From an uncultured Aquimarina sp. (lineage in GTDB: Bacteria > Bacteroidota > Bacteroidia > Flavobacteriales > Flavobacteriaceae): DNA of 64,000 nucleotides. The notes under the pieces are model-generated. The model saw only the letters and a program-made list of their open reading frames with translations. It did no database searches and had not been told where the DNA came from. The position numbers were made by a program, and so were the translations under genes. Below are positions 1 to 8,902 of this stretch, piece after piece (the stretch's first letter is position 1; every line of letters starts with the position of its first letter). The DNA is taken from positions 1-64,000 of the forward strand of contig CALFCI010000018.1 in assembly GCA_937951135.1 (NCBI GenBank). The letters are read 5' to 3'.

Positions 1-116
1 CTGCATACTAAGGTAAGGTAATGATGGTCGCTAATCTCTTGTTTTAATTCTAGGTGTTCGTAATACGGAAGCTCTGTTCCATTAATCCAAACTTTGGTGG
101 TGGTCATTAATGCCAT
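1..116 (-). CDS. VgrG / baseplate-spike-like protein, N-terminal fragment (continues past window edge)
   Basis: Reverse complement from ATG at 116 reads MALMTTTKVWINGTELPYYEHLELKQEISDHHYLTLVC..., resembling the N-terminus of Bacteroidota VgrG/Rhs-Vgr proteins; open at window edge. Confidence 0.5.
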   Translation of the reverse strand, partial: MALMTTTKVWINGTELPYYEHLELKQEISDHHYLTLVC

Positions 117-532
117 ATACTATGCTAGTTTAGGGTGTAAAAAAAGAAGCGTTATAGCTTCTTTATTATGTTTCTAGCAGCGTACTGCTGTTAAGTGCTA
201 TCCATGAAAAAGCTTCATCACTTTTAGCTTTTATATCTTTAGTATTTCTTATCGTATCGCTGTGCTTCGCCTATACCTGATTTTTTATCTATTCCGCACT
301 TATTTTGGGGCAATATACGTATACTATTTTAATTTACAAACACGTAATTTTCTCTATTTTAGAATTAAAAAAAGAAGCGTATAAAAAACCTTTATAGGGC
401 TTAAAAACAGATCATTAGCAGATTCAAGCTTTGTATTTTTCGATATCCTAAAAACATAAAAATCAACTTTATTGCCAAAAAATAGAGACAAAAAATTTGA
501 TTTTATATGATAAAAAAGACTACAAAAAAATG

Positions 533-805
533 CTACGAAGCAGAAGTGTAACTATACTCTTCTTGAAGCGTTAAGGGGCTATTTCTATAACATTTATAGA
601 GACGCTCTGCGCGCTCTATACGCTTTTGTGCTTGTGATACCGAAATTCTTTTGGCATATAAGGTATTAATCCATGCATAGACTGTAGTTTCTGAAGGCGC
701 ATTGTAGGTAACCGCCAACATGAATTTTTTAGGATCTAAACCTAAACCTATAATCAATGTTCTTAAATAAGATATTCTAGAGATTAGTTTTAAATGTCGT
801 GCCAT
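533..805 (-). CDS. small hypothetical protein (paralogue of 777..1034)
   Basis: 90 aa; shares Y-L-x-x-(I)I-GLGL ... WI-x-x-LYAK pattern with the neighbouring ORF; overlaps it. Confidence 0.6.
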   Translation of the reverse strand: MARHLKLISRISYLRTLIIGLGLDPKKFMLAVTYNAPSETTVYAWINTLYAKRISVSQAQKRIERAERLYKCYRNSPLTLQEEYSYTSAS

Positions 806-1034
806 ACTGTTGTCTTGTTTTTTTGTGATAATAAATGTTTCTAGCCTTAAATAATAAACACTTGGCTTCTCTCATAGAACTCCCTTTGGCATATAATTTA
901 TCAATCCACAGGTATACGACTATAGCGTACTGTTCTTTTCGTAATAAAGCCTCCCAAAAGGTGTCTACTTCTAGACCTAATGCAATAATAATATCGGTTA
1001 GGTATTGGTTTCGAGTACTTGATTGATCTTTCAT
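777..1034 (-). CDS. small hypothetical protein (paralogue of 533..805)
   Basis: 85 aa; same pattern (YLTDIIIALGLEVDTF ... LWIDKLYAKGSS); ATGA overlap with upstream ORF. Confidence 0.6.
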   Translation of the reverse strand: MKDQSSTRNQYLTDIIIALGLEVDTFWEALLRKEQYAIVVYLWIDKLYAKGSSMREAKCLLFKARNIYYHKKTRQQYGTTFKTNL

Positions 1035-1240
1035 ACTATTTCTGTACCGGTTAACGTATCCAAGAAACGATATTGAATAAACCTATCTAATACCGTAATA
1101 GTATCACGCGATAGCTCCTCTTTTTTGTGTATAAATTGCTCTAAAATTCCTAGAGGAAGTTGGGCATCGGTTTCGATAGCTTGATAATTTAAAAAAAGAC
1201 TATTTCTCGTTAACCATTCTTCTACATAAATTCTTTTCAT
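1031..1240 (-). CDS. small putative HTH-like protein (paralogue of 4122..4379)
   Basis: 69 aa; VEEWLTRNSLFLNYQAIETDAQLPLGILEQFIHKK aligns by eye with VEKWLIANQDMLNVNAIERKLGLPKGLIQKFLKYD. Confidence 0.55.
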   Translation of the reverse strand: MKRIYVEEWLTRNSLFLNYQAIETDAQLPLGILEQFIHKKEELSRDTITVLDRFIQYRFLDTLTGTEIV

Positions 1241-1545
1241 GATACTATATTTTTAAAGGATTTAATCTGTATTACATATTATAAAATCCCCGCCAACATA
1301 TTAGGCAGGCAGGCAGTACAACTTCAAAGTGCTTTACAATAGCCCACTTTGCTAATTTTTTTACTCTTTATCGCTTCAAATGGACAACTTGCGTTTAACT
1401 ATTGTTTATTATTTTATATCTATTTAATCCCCTAAAAAAATGTCTCTTTATAGGGTAGTGATACCTATTTTATCTATGGGTCAAAGATACAAGAGCTCCC
1501 TTGTATTTTACAAATGTTAGTAGTCTGATAGTCAGGAAAAAAATA

Positions 1546-1637
1546 AAATTTTCCTTGTTTTCCGAGTTATAAAATAAAAACACAATACACTGATAAACAA
1601 AAGTTTAAAAACAAATTTTCCTTGTTTTCCGAGTTAT
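1546..1637. repeat. 25-nt perfect direct repeat, two copies (1546-1570 and 1613-1637)
   Basis: aaattttccttgttttccgagttat occurs twice, 67 bp apart start to start, upstream of the GNAT/AraC operon. Confidence 0.9.
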
Positions 1638-1777
1638 GTAGGTAGAGAAAAAAGCACCCTTTATATGCGTGCACTATATTTGATAATTTAATGCTTAAAA
1701 ATTTTAAAATTTCTAATAAAACAATTACTTTCGAAGTCCCGTGTATTGTGATAAAATTTACTTTAGATATTTAAACA

Positions 1778-2359
1778 ATGATTATTGCTACTCAGCAAGA
1801 TAAAAATTTGATTATAGAGCTGTTATATAACTGCTTTGTGTCTATCCATTTTCCTAATTCTATGAATTATGTAGTGCACCAAGATCACAAGCGTAAGCAG
1901 CGGTTTCGATACTTAATGGAGTATCAGGTAAATATGGCGTTAAAGTTTGGAACTATTTTTTTAAGCGATCATAAGGACGGCTGTATATTATTGGTATACC
2001 CTGAACAAAAAAAGACAACAATACTCACGCTATTTTGGAACTTAAAATTAATATCCAAATGTATTGGGTATCAAAATGTATTTAAAGTTTTAAAACGTGA
2101 AGCTATTTTAAAAAAAATGCACCCCAAAACTCCTTTTATTCATTTTTGGTTAATGGGGGTCGCTCCAGAATCTCAAAACAAAGGAATTGGCAGTAGTTTA
2201 TTGTCTGAAACTATCGATTATTATAAAAATAATTGTAAACCTTTGTATCTTGAAACGACAACCCAAGAAAACTTGAAGTTCTATACTCGACATGGGTTTA
2301 CTGTATTTAACGAAGTTTCTGCTTTGGATTATCCTTTATACGCGCTAAAACTATACTAA
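1778..2359 (+). CDS. GNAT family N-acetyltransferase
   Basis: 193 aa; WLMGVAPESQNKGIGSSLLSETIDYYKNN...LYLETTTQENLKFYTRHGF is a typical GNAT acetyl-CoA binding region. Confidence 0.85.
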   Translation: MIIATQQDKNLIIELLYNCFVSIHFPNSMNYVVHQDHKRKQRFRYLMEYQVNMALKFGTIFLSDHKDGCILLVYPEQKKTTILTLFWNLKLISKCIGYQNVFKVLKREAILKKMHPKTPFIHFWLMGVAPESQNKGIGSSLLSETIDYYKNNCKPLYLETTTQENLKFYTRHGFTVFNEVSALDYPLYALKLY

Positions 2360-3696
2360 TGTTTGGAACAGAAATACATCTTATTACTTTAGTATATGCC
2401 AGTGTACAATTGGTTATTTTGGTATTTCAAACGATCAATTATATGGTAAGGCCCAATGATAAATCACGTGCTCGTTTTTTACTACTTACGCTAGCATTTA
2501 TTGGGTATAATATCATTTCGGGTTTTGTTCCCGATCCACAAATTGCTGCGCCTATCATTGTTCAAAATATTATCGCTTGGATTATGGGAATTACCACTGC
2601 GTCTTATTTACTATATTATATCTATATAGAACATAGTATTGCTCCTTTGCATTTTTTAAATATAAAATCAATAGGCTATGCTTTGCTAGTTTCTTTTGTT
2701 ATTCTATTTCTTATTCCTTATATCCTTACACAAGACCTAAACTTTGCTCGCCATTTGTTCCTTGGCTTACCTTTGTTACTTTCTTTAGCTTGTTTAATTC
2801 ATATTACATACACCTTATCTAAAGATTTTATCGCTTCCGAAAACATCCATTATCGTTTTAGAATTTTTTCTGGAGGTCTTGGTATTATTAGTATTTTCTC
2901 GTTGCCCGCCATTATCTTACTATTAGGCGATCATCAAGTTATAGAACATAGTGCTTTTAGTTTTGGGTATTTTATGATTGCTATCGCATATATTAAACAT
3001 CATGTGTATAATTCTAGAATCGAATATGAATTTTTTACACAACATCAACCCGATACACTAGCAAACATAACCACCACTGAAAGTCCTGCGATTATAGCAC
3101 CTAGTGCACTATCCATGCGAGAAAAAGAAATTGTTTTATTTCTAATTGCAGGCTATTCTAATGATCGCATAAGTGAAGAGATTTATATTTCTGAACAAGA
3201 AGTATCCCAACACATTGATGCCATTTTTAAATCCACTGGAGTAGATAATGCTGACGACTTGTTAGAGTTACTCCCTAATAGTTTAAAAGAGAATCCTGTA
3301 CCGCTTGTGGTGCAACAAAAAACAAAAATTCCTTTTAAGACTACAGAAGAAATTTTAAACAAATTATTGCTTTTTGAAAATCTCGAACAATTTCTGAACC
3401 CCAATCTTTCGATACAAAGTCTGGCTAAAAAGATTAACACAAACTCTAAGTACTTATCCATCACGATTAATACGCACAAACAACAAAATTTTGCAAATTA
3501 TATTAATTCTTTACGTATCGGGTATGCTAAGCAACGCATAGTTGAAGATCATAAATTTAGACAATACACCATACAGTCTATTGCTAAAGAAGTAGGCTTT
3601 AACACCGCAGAGGCGTTCTCTAAAGCTTTTCATAAAAATAGTGGTCAATACCCTTCTCAGTTCATTAAAGCAATAGATGCTTCTCACACTACCTAA
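2359..3696 (+). CDS. membrane-anchored transcriptional regulator with LuxR-type and AraC-type HTH domains
   Basis: Hydrophobic N-terminal half (several TM segments), then LSMREKEIVLFLIAGYSNDRISEEIYISEQEVSQHI (LuxR HTH), then AraC C-terminus (SIQSLAKKINTNSKYLS...IQSIAKEVGFNTAEAFSKAFHKNSGQYPSQF). Confidence 0.85.
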   Translation: MFGTEIHLITLVYASVQLVILVFQTINYMVRPNDKSRARFLLLTLAFIGYNIISGFVPDPQIAAPIIVQNIIAWIMGITTASYLLYYIYIEHSIAPLHFLNIKSIGYALLVSFVILFLIPYILTQDLNFARHLFLGLPLLLSLACLIHITYTLSKDFIASENIHYRFRIFSGGLGIISIFSLPAIILLLGDHQVIEHSAFSFGYFMIAIAYIKHHVYNSRIEYEFFTQHQPDTLANITTTESPAIIAPSALSMREKEIVLFLIAGYSNDRISEEIYISEQEVSQHIDAIFKSTGVDNADDLLELLPNSLKENPVPLVVQQKTKIPFKTTEEILNKLLLFENLEQFLNPNLSIQSLAKKINTNSKYLSITINTHKQQNFANYINSLRIGYAKQRIVEDHKFRQYTIQSIAKEVGFNTAEAFSKAFHKNSGQYPSQFIKAIDASHTT

Positions 3697-3846
3697 GGCA
3701 CTAGTAATATGCCTACTGTGTATAAATAATAGGTATCCAGCGAATACCTATTCTTTTACATTTCGAGACAAGCGTGTTCAGAAAATAGAAGCATTTGAGT
3801 ATTTCAAGAGACATGGTGACAATGAAATAGTTGCTGAGCATCTCAT

Positions 3847-3941
3847 ACAATTTACGATTTTAGATTTTGAAATCGCATATTGTAATTCTTAATAGTACCC
3901 TATTCAATATCCGAAAAAGTTATATTCAAATGGTATAATAC
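3847..3941. repeat. dispersed non-coding repeat, copy A (inverted relative to 59499-59606)
   Basis: acaatttacgatttta..gattttgaaatcgcatattgtaattcttaatagtaccctattcaat.tccgaaaaagttata present on opposite strand at 59.5 kb. Confidence 0.85.
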
Positions 3942-4121
3942 CAATTATAAGTTTCTGATTTTTAGGTGCTTTCTTGAATACTTCTAAACAACCACGAATA
4001 GGATCCATTGTATCCTAAAGTGAGCTCACTTTTAGCTATTTGTGTATTAAAACAGGACTTTACCCCCGTCTCTATTACAGATTGAAATCACATTTTAATG
4101 CTATACACAAATAGAATCGCC

Positions 4122-4379
4122 CTATTTCTGAAATGACCTTAGCTCTTTTAAAAAATCATGTACACTATTAATCCACTTATCATGAATCTTAGTATCATAC
4201 TTTAAAAATTTCTGAATCAACCCTTTAGGCAACCCTAATTTTCTTTCGATAGCATTCACATTTAACATATCTTGATTGGCAATCAACCATTTCTCTACAC
4301 GCTTTCTATTATTCTTAATCCGTTTTAATTCGGCTATTTCTTCTTTATTTAACATAAGTACACTATAAAATATTATCAC
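4122..4379 (-). CDS. small putative HTH-like protein
   Basis: 85 aa; similar to 1031..1240 product. Confidence 0.6.
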   Translation of the reverse strand: MIIFYSVLMLNKEEIAELKRIKNNRKRVEKWLIANQDMLNVNAIERKLGLPKGLIQKFLKYDTKIHDKWINSVHDFLKELRSFQK

Positions 4380-4416
4380 AAATATATTAAATTTGTGGAT
4401 AATTCCCCCTATATTT

Positions 4417-4833
4417 TTATTGGTATATTTTCATAGTCTCGCGAATCGCTTCTGGGATGGAAAAAGTACACTGTGTATTAAAATCATAACACACTGCTAC
4501 ATCAAGACCTGTCGCGCATAAAACACCTTGATCATTATACAATTGATGTGCTAAACTAAAGCTTGATTTCTTTTGGTACCCTATCATTGTTTCTATAGTT
4601 ACGTTTCCTGGAAAAAAGAGCGGGTGTTTAAAATCACAATGTGTAGAGACTAACATGGCGCCTTTTTTGGTATCCGCATATAACTTTGCCAATCCAGAGA
4701 TTTCCCAAAACTGAACTCGTGCACTTTGCATATACTTCATGAAATTGACATTATTAACATGTTGATAGGTGTCCATCTCACTCCAGTCAATACGCAAGGT
4801 TAAAGACAATTTGCACTTGGTGTCTTTTGCCAT
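4417..4833 (-). CDS. acyl-CoA thioesterase (4-hydroxybenzoyl-CoA thioesterase/YbgC type)
   Basis: RIDWSEMDTYQHVNNVNFMKYMQSARVQFWE hot-dog fold motif; start chosen at MAKDTK. Confidence 0.85.
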   Translation of the reverse strand: MAKDTKCKLSLTLRIDWSEMDTYQHVNNVNFMKYMQSARVQFWEISGLAKLYADTKKGAMLVSTHCDFKHPLFFPGNVTIETMIGYQKKSSFSLAHQLYNDQGVLCATGLDVAVCYDFNTQCTFSIPEAIRETMKIYQ

Positions 4834-4834
4834 T

Positions 4835-5224
4835 TTACAACTTACTTTGAATTTGAGCGAGTACGCCTTCAAACTCCTTATCAGAAAGTTTTACTTTATG
4901 TTGGAATGTCATTTCCTTCATCTCATTTAAAGGAATGAGGTGTACATGTACATGAGGTACTTCTAATCCTATTACAGCAATACCGACACGTTTACAAGGC
5001 ACTGCTTTTTCTAAGGCTTTAGCCACTTTTCTAGAAAAACGCATTAAATCTATATAGGCATCTTCATTAAGATCAAAAATTCGATTCTCCTCTTGCTTAG
5101 GGATACACAAGGTATGCCCTACCGCATTAGGGTCGATATCTAAAAAAGCCATAAAATTATCGTCTTCGACTATGGTATACGAAGGAATCTCTTTAGTAAT
5201 TATTTTGGTAAATAGGGTAGCCAT
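4835..5224 (-). CDS. HIT family protein
   Basis: ATLFTKIITKEIPSYTIVEDDNFMAFLDIDP ... HVHVHLIPL histidine triad. Confidence 0.92.
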   Translation of the reverse strand: MATLFTKIITKEIPSYTIVEDDNFMAFLDIDPNAVGHTLCIPKQEENRIFDLNEDAYIDLMRFSRKVAKALEKAVPCKRVGIAVIGLEVPHVHVHLIPLNEMKEMTFQHKVKLSDKEFEGVLAQIQSKL

Positions 5225-5473
5225 TCTTAATTTTTGTTTGTAATACATTAATCGCAATGGAAATATAGTTCTTTTATCGGTATCTATATCGATATAGCCT
5301 TTAAAAAAATCTTGCTTTTTTGGTTCTTCTAATTTGGTTGTCAGTTAGGATGTTCATTTTTCATTGTGGGGTGTCGGTTATGAGGTATCGGGTATCTGTA
5401 TATTTCGATATTTCGGGATGACTCTCGTGTCTACCATCTAGACACTATTACATATATCCCTTTTCTCAAAAAG

Positions 5474-6847
5474 TTACCCCCGTACTCCATCTGGATTGTA
5501 CCCTTTGTATTCGCAAGTGGTTTCTTTAAATTGAATACCGTACCCCTCGAGCTCTTTTAAAATCGGCTCATAAACCTCTTTTTGTGTCGGAATAAGTACC
5601 CCTGTAGTCGTGATCTGCTGATTCAAAATTTTTAAGGTTGCAATAGCTACAGGCAAGCCCACTGTTTTTGCCATAGCCGTATACATTTGATTTTCTCCTA
5701 CACTTACCATAGTCGAATCAATCTGCTTTCGCTTTCCATTGCTATCTTCATACCCAAATTTGTGATACATCACTAGCATATCTTTATCCTGTGACTCTAA
5801 TGACCAGGTATCCATTAGTATTTTTTGAAGTGCTTGTGCTGGAGTGGCCTTAGGAATTCCGATCATTTTTTCGGCATTAAAAATATCAATCTCTAGTAAT
5901 TTATCCCAGATGATATCATCTTGATCTATTTTGAGGTAATGTCTCAATTTTAATTCTACACTATCCGTTGGAGAATACGGCAAGAAAGAATTGGTAAATG
6001 CGCGATAACTCATGGTTTCTGAATCTTGCAGTATATAATCATCGGCAGTCATCCCTAATTGTACAAACATATTCCATGCTCTAGAAAATCCTACTCTCCT
6101 AATGGTACCTCTAAATAACGTTTGTACATGATCCAATCCATAGATACTTTGATACTGTAATGAGTTTCGATTGGCATACGCTTCAAAACGTCCATAGCCA
6201 GATACTTCTAAAAACTCGGTTCTACGAAACAATTTATGATATGGAATATACTTATATGTTCCTTCTTGCAAAAACTCTGCAGCACTCCCTTGCCCTGCAA
6301 CAACTACATTTCTAGGATTCCAAGTGAATTTATAGTTCCAGAGATTAGTATCACTTTCGGGAGCAACCAATCCCCCTGTAAAGGATTCAAACAACACTAT
6401 TTTACCACCCCCTGCTCGAATTCGATCAATGACCTGCATTGCACTCATGTGATCGATACCTGGATCTACTCCTATCTCATTCATAAAAGTAAGCCCTTTC
6501 TCTTTGACCTTTGCATCTAAGGCACGCATCTCTGGACTTACATAGGATGCTGTTACCAGCGATTTCCCGTAGTGTAAACAATCCTTAGCAACTTCGATAT
6601 GAAATCGAGCAGGGAGCATCGATACCACAATATCTGCTTGTTCTATTGCCCTACTTCTAGATGCCTTATCAAAAACATCTAGTTGTATTGCATTCGTATT
6701 GGAATGACCATTTGTAAGCCGTTGTGCATTTTCAATCGCAATATCTCCTATTGTGATCTCTAAGTGTTCTGGTATTGATTTCTCTTGAAAATATTGAATC
6801 AAAACCGCTGTAGACTTTCCTGCTCCAATCACTACTATTTTTCTCAT
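5474..6847 (-). CDS. saccharopine dehydrogenase family protein
   Basis: MRKIVVIGAGKSTAVLIQYF Rossmann start; NEIGVDPGIDHMSAM motif typical of the family. Confidence 0.85.
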   Translation of the reverse strand: MRKIVVIGAGKSTAVLIQYFQEKSIPEHLEITIGDIAIENAQRLTNGHSNTNAIQLDVFDKASRSRAIEQADIVVSMLPARFHIEVAKDCLHYGKSLVTASYVSPEMRALDAKVKEKGLTFMNEIGVDPGIDHMSAMQVIDRIRAGGGKIVLFESFTGGLVAPESDTNLWNYKFTWNPRNVVVAGQGSAAEFLQEGTYKYIPYHKLFRRTEFLEVSGYGRFEAYANRNSLQYQSIYGLDHVQTLFRGTIRRVGFSRAWNMFVQLGMTADDYILQDSETMSYRAFTNSFLPYSPTDSVELKLRHYLKIDQDDIIWDKLLEIDIFNAEKMIGIPKATPAQALQKILMDTWSLESQDKDMLVMYHKFGYEDSNGKRKQIDSTMVSVGENQMYTAMAKTVGLPVAIATLKILNQQITTTGVLIPTQKEVYEPILKELEGYGIQFKETTCEYKGYNPDGVRG

Positions 6848-7073
6848 TGCTCTAGTTATAATTTAATACCTTTGAAATACACCATAACAAACAATTTGAT
6901 ATCAACCGAAATGAGTATTGGCGAATTCCATCTGACATTTAAAAAAATATAATGAACAGATCAAACGAAAATACTAAAATAAAATGCGAATCAAAGTGTG
7001 TCGATATAATGTTTTATACTAATTATAATAGTACTTCAAAAATATACACCACGCCACCATACATAATTTAAAG

Positions 7074-7475
7074 ATGACCCTTTCAAAAATAGATAGAACA
7101 ATAGTAATTACTGGTGCCATAGCAGGGCTATTGGCAGTAGTTTTAGGAGCTTTTGGAGCACATGGGCTTAAAAGCCTAGTGTCCCCAGAAAGCATTACCT
7201 CATATACCACAGGAGTTCGATATCAAATGTATCATGCCATTGTGTGTTTGATATTGGGTGGGACGGCTATAGTACCCCCTAAAGTTAAAAAACGAATCCT
7301 ATGCTGTTTTTTGATGGGTATGTTCCTATTTTGTGGTTCTATATACCTTCTTGTTATTGATGAAGTGCTTGGTTTTGATGCCTCTCCTATAGGATTTATA
7401 ACTCCATTGGGTGGATTACTTTTAATTGTAGGTTGGGCACTTTTAATCGTATCCTTGTTAAAAAAACAATCCTAA
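7074..7475 (+). CDS. DUF423 family membrane protein
   Basis: LAVVLGAFGAHGLK...YHAIVCLILGG...LGGLLLIVGWALL characteristic of DUF423. Confidence 0.85.
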   Translation: MTLSKIDRTIVITGAIAGLLAVVLGAFGAHGLKSLVSPESITSYTTGVRYQMYHAIVCLILGGTAIVPPKVKKRILCCFLMGMFLFCGSIYLLVIDEVLGFDASPIGFITPLGGLLLIVGWALLIVSLLKKQS

Positions 7476-7487
7476 ATAGAAGTTTTC

Positions 7488-7769
7488 AACCTATCATATA
7501 ACTAAATGGTAATGAGCTACCCGAGACATCACCATCAGAAATAAGACCGCTCCGCTGCAAGAACCAAGAAACAGGACGCTATCCCCGAGGTAAAACCTTG
7601 AGATATTTTATGTAGTAAGCGTATTAATACTTAGCTAACAAAACAATTTGCTAAAGGATACTGCTATTCCGAAGCGTCGGAAGCTAAACATCCGCATTAC
7701 TGACTTTAAAACTGTGATTCATATTATCTATATTAATAACAAACCTAAAACGTAGTTATATGATAGGTT
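7488..7769. repeat. 282-bp non-coding element bounded by perfect 17-bp inverted repeat
   Basis: aacctatcatataacta (7488-7504) and tagttatatgataggtt (7753-7769). Confidence 0.8.
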
Positions 7770-8054
7770 TATAAGTATAGAGTATAGAAATACATGATGT
7801 ACTATGCTCAGCTACAAAGTTTCTAAGTATCAAAGATTTTATACCTAATTGTCTGCTCTAAGGTTATCGATCCTGTAGTTGTTGCTATTTCTTTACCCCG
7901 TTTTTAAACCCGGGTTAAACAAAAACAGCCAAACTCAAGAAATTACACGACTACATAATCCTATGAAGATCATAGGCTTTGAAACTTTGCAACGCATTAA
8001 TTGTTACTATGTTTCTTAAAATATCGCAATGTCTCTATTTGCTGAAACTGCTAA

Positions 8055-8100
8055 AACAAAAAGACCTCACAGCTATTCAAGCTTATGAGGTCTTTTTGTT
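8055..8100 (-). terminator. rho-independent terminator-like hairpin downstream of hemD-like gene
   Basis: aacaaaaagacctca...tgaggtctttttgtt. Confidence 0.8.
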
Positions 8101-8117
8101 TTCACTAGTACTCGATA

Positions 8118-8867
8118 TTATTTTTTACCGTTTACTTCTCTAATATATTTTTTGAGCGCCATAGTCATCGAAGGAGTATCTGGCGTAGGTGCTTTTATAT
8201 TCACTACTAAATTACGGTCTTCCGCAGCTTTTACCGTTGAATTTCCAAATACTGCAATTCTAGTCTCTTTTTGTTCAAAATCAGGAAAGTTTTCGAATAA
8301 TGATTGAATTCCAGAAGGGCTAAAAAATACTAACACATCATAAAAAACATCTCTTAAACCAGAAAGATCACTAACTAAAGTATTATAAAATACCGCTTGT
8401 TTCCAATGTACGTCTAAGGCATCTAAAGTTTCAGGAACTTCTTTTTTCAACTTATCTGATGAAGGCAATAGGTATTTCTCTCCCTTGTATTTTTTAATCA
8501 ATGGAGATAACTCTTGAAAAGTTCGTTTTCCTACATAGATTTTTCGTTTCCTATACACTACATATTTTTGCAAGTAAAATGCTACGGCCTCACTTTGACA
8601 AAAATACTTTAAAGAATCTGGCACCTTAAATCGCATTTCTTCTGCAATTCTAAAAAAGTGATCTACTGCATTTCTACTCGTTAAAATAATAGCACTGTAT
8701 GAAGATAGATCAATCTTTTGATGTCTAACTTTTTTTGCCTCTACACCTTCAACATAAATAAAAGGCACAAAATCTATTTTAACCTTTAATCGCTCTTCTA
8801 ACTCAAAATAAGGTGAATTTTCTACTTTAGGCTCTGGTTGTGAGACCAAAATTGTTTTCACTTTCAT
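8118..8867 (-). CDS. hemD: uroporphyrinogen-III synthase family protein
   Basis: ILVSQPEPK...YSAIILTSRNAVDHFF...DVLVFFSPSGIQSL...IAVFGNSTVKAAED pattern. Confidence 0.8.
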   Translation of the reverse strand: MKVKTILVSQPEPKVENSPYFELEERLKVKIDFVPFIYVEGVEAKKVRHQKIDLSSYSAIILTSRNAVDHFFRIAEEMRFKVPDSLKYFCQSEAVAFYLQKYVVYRKRKIYVGKRTFQELSPLIKKYKGEKYLLPSSDKLKKEVPETLDALDVHWKQAVFYNTLVSDLSGLRDVFYDVLVFFSPSGIQSLFENFPDFEQKETRIAVFGNSTVKAAEDRNLVVNIKAPTPDTPSMTMALKKYIREVNGKK

Positions 8868-8902
8868 ACACGGTTTTTTATTGTAAAGTTCCTTTCTTAA
8901 AA

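Noticed and set aside
1546-1637. CRISPR-like repeat/spacer
   Set aside because: Only two 25-nt repeats with one 42-nt interval and no cas genes; regulatory direct repeat is more plausible.
3677-3892. 71-aa ORF after the AraC regulator
   Set aside because: Its 3' part is a dispersed non-coding repeat also found at 59.5 kb in inverted orientation, and it starts inside the upstream gene.
4036-4114. ctatttgtgtat/atacacaaatag 12-bp inverted repeat as an attachment site
   Set aside because: Short and no integrase or duplicated tRNA end nearby; not enough to support mobility.
7488-7769. Retron msr-msd
   Set aside because: Terminal inverted repeats resemble a1/a2, but no reverse transcriptase ORF is nearby.
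7488-8050. tmRNA, RNase P RNA or SRP RNA in the hemD-adjacent gap
   Set aside because: Conserved signatures for these RNAs were not found on either strand by eye.
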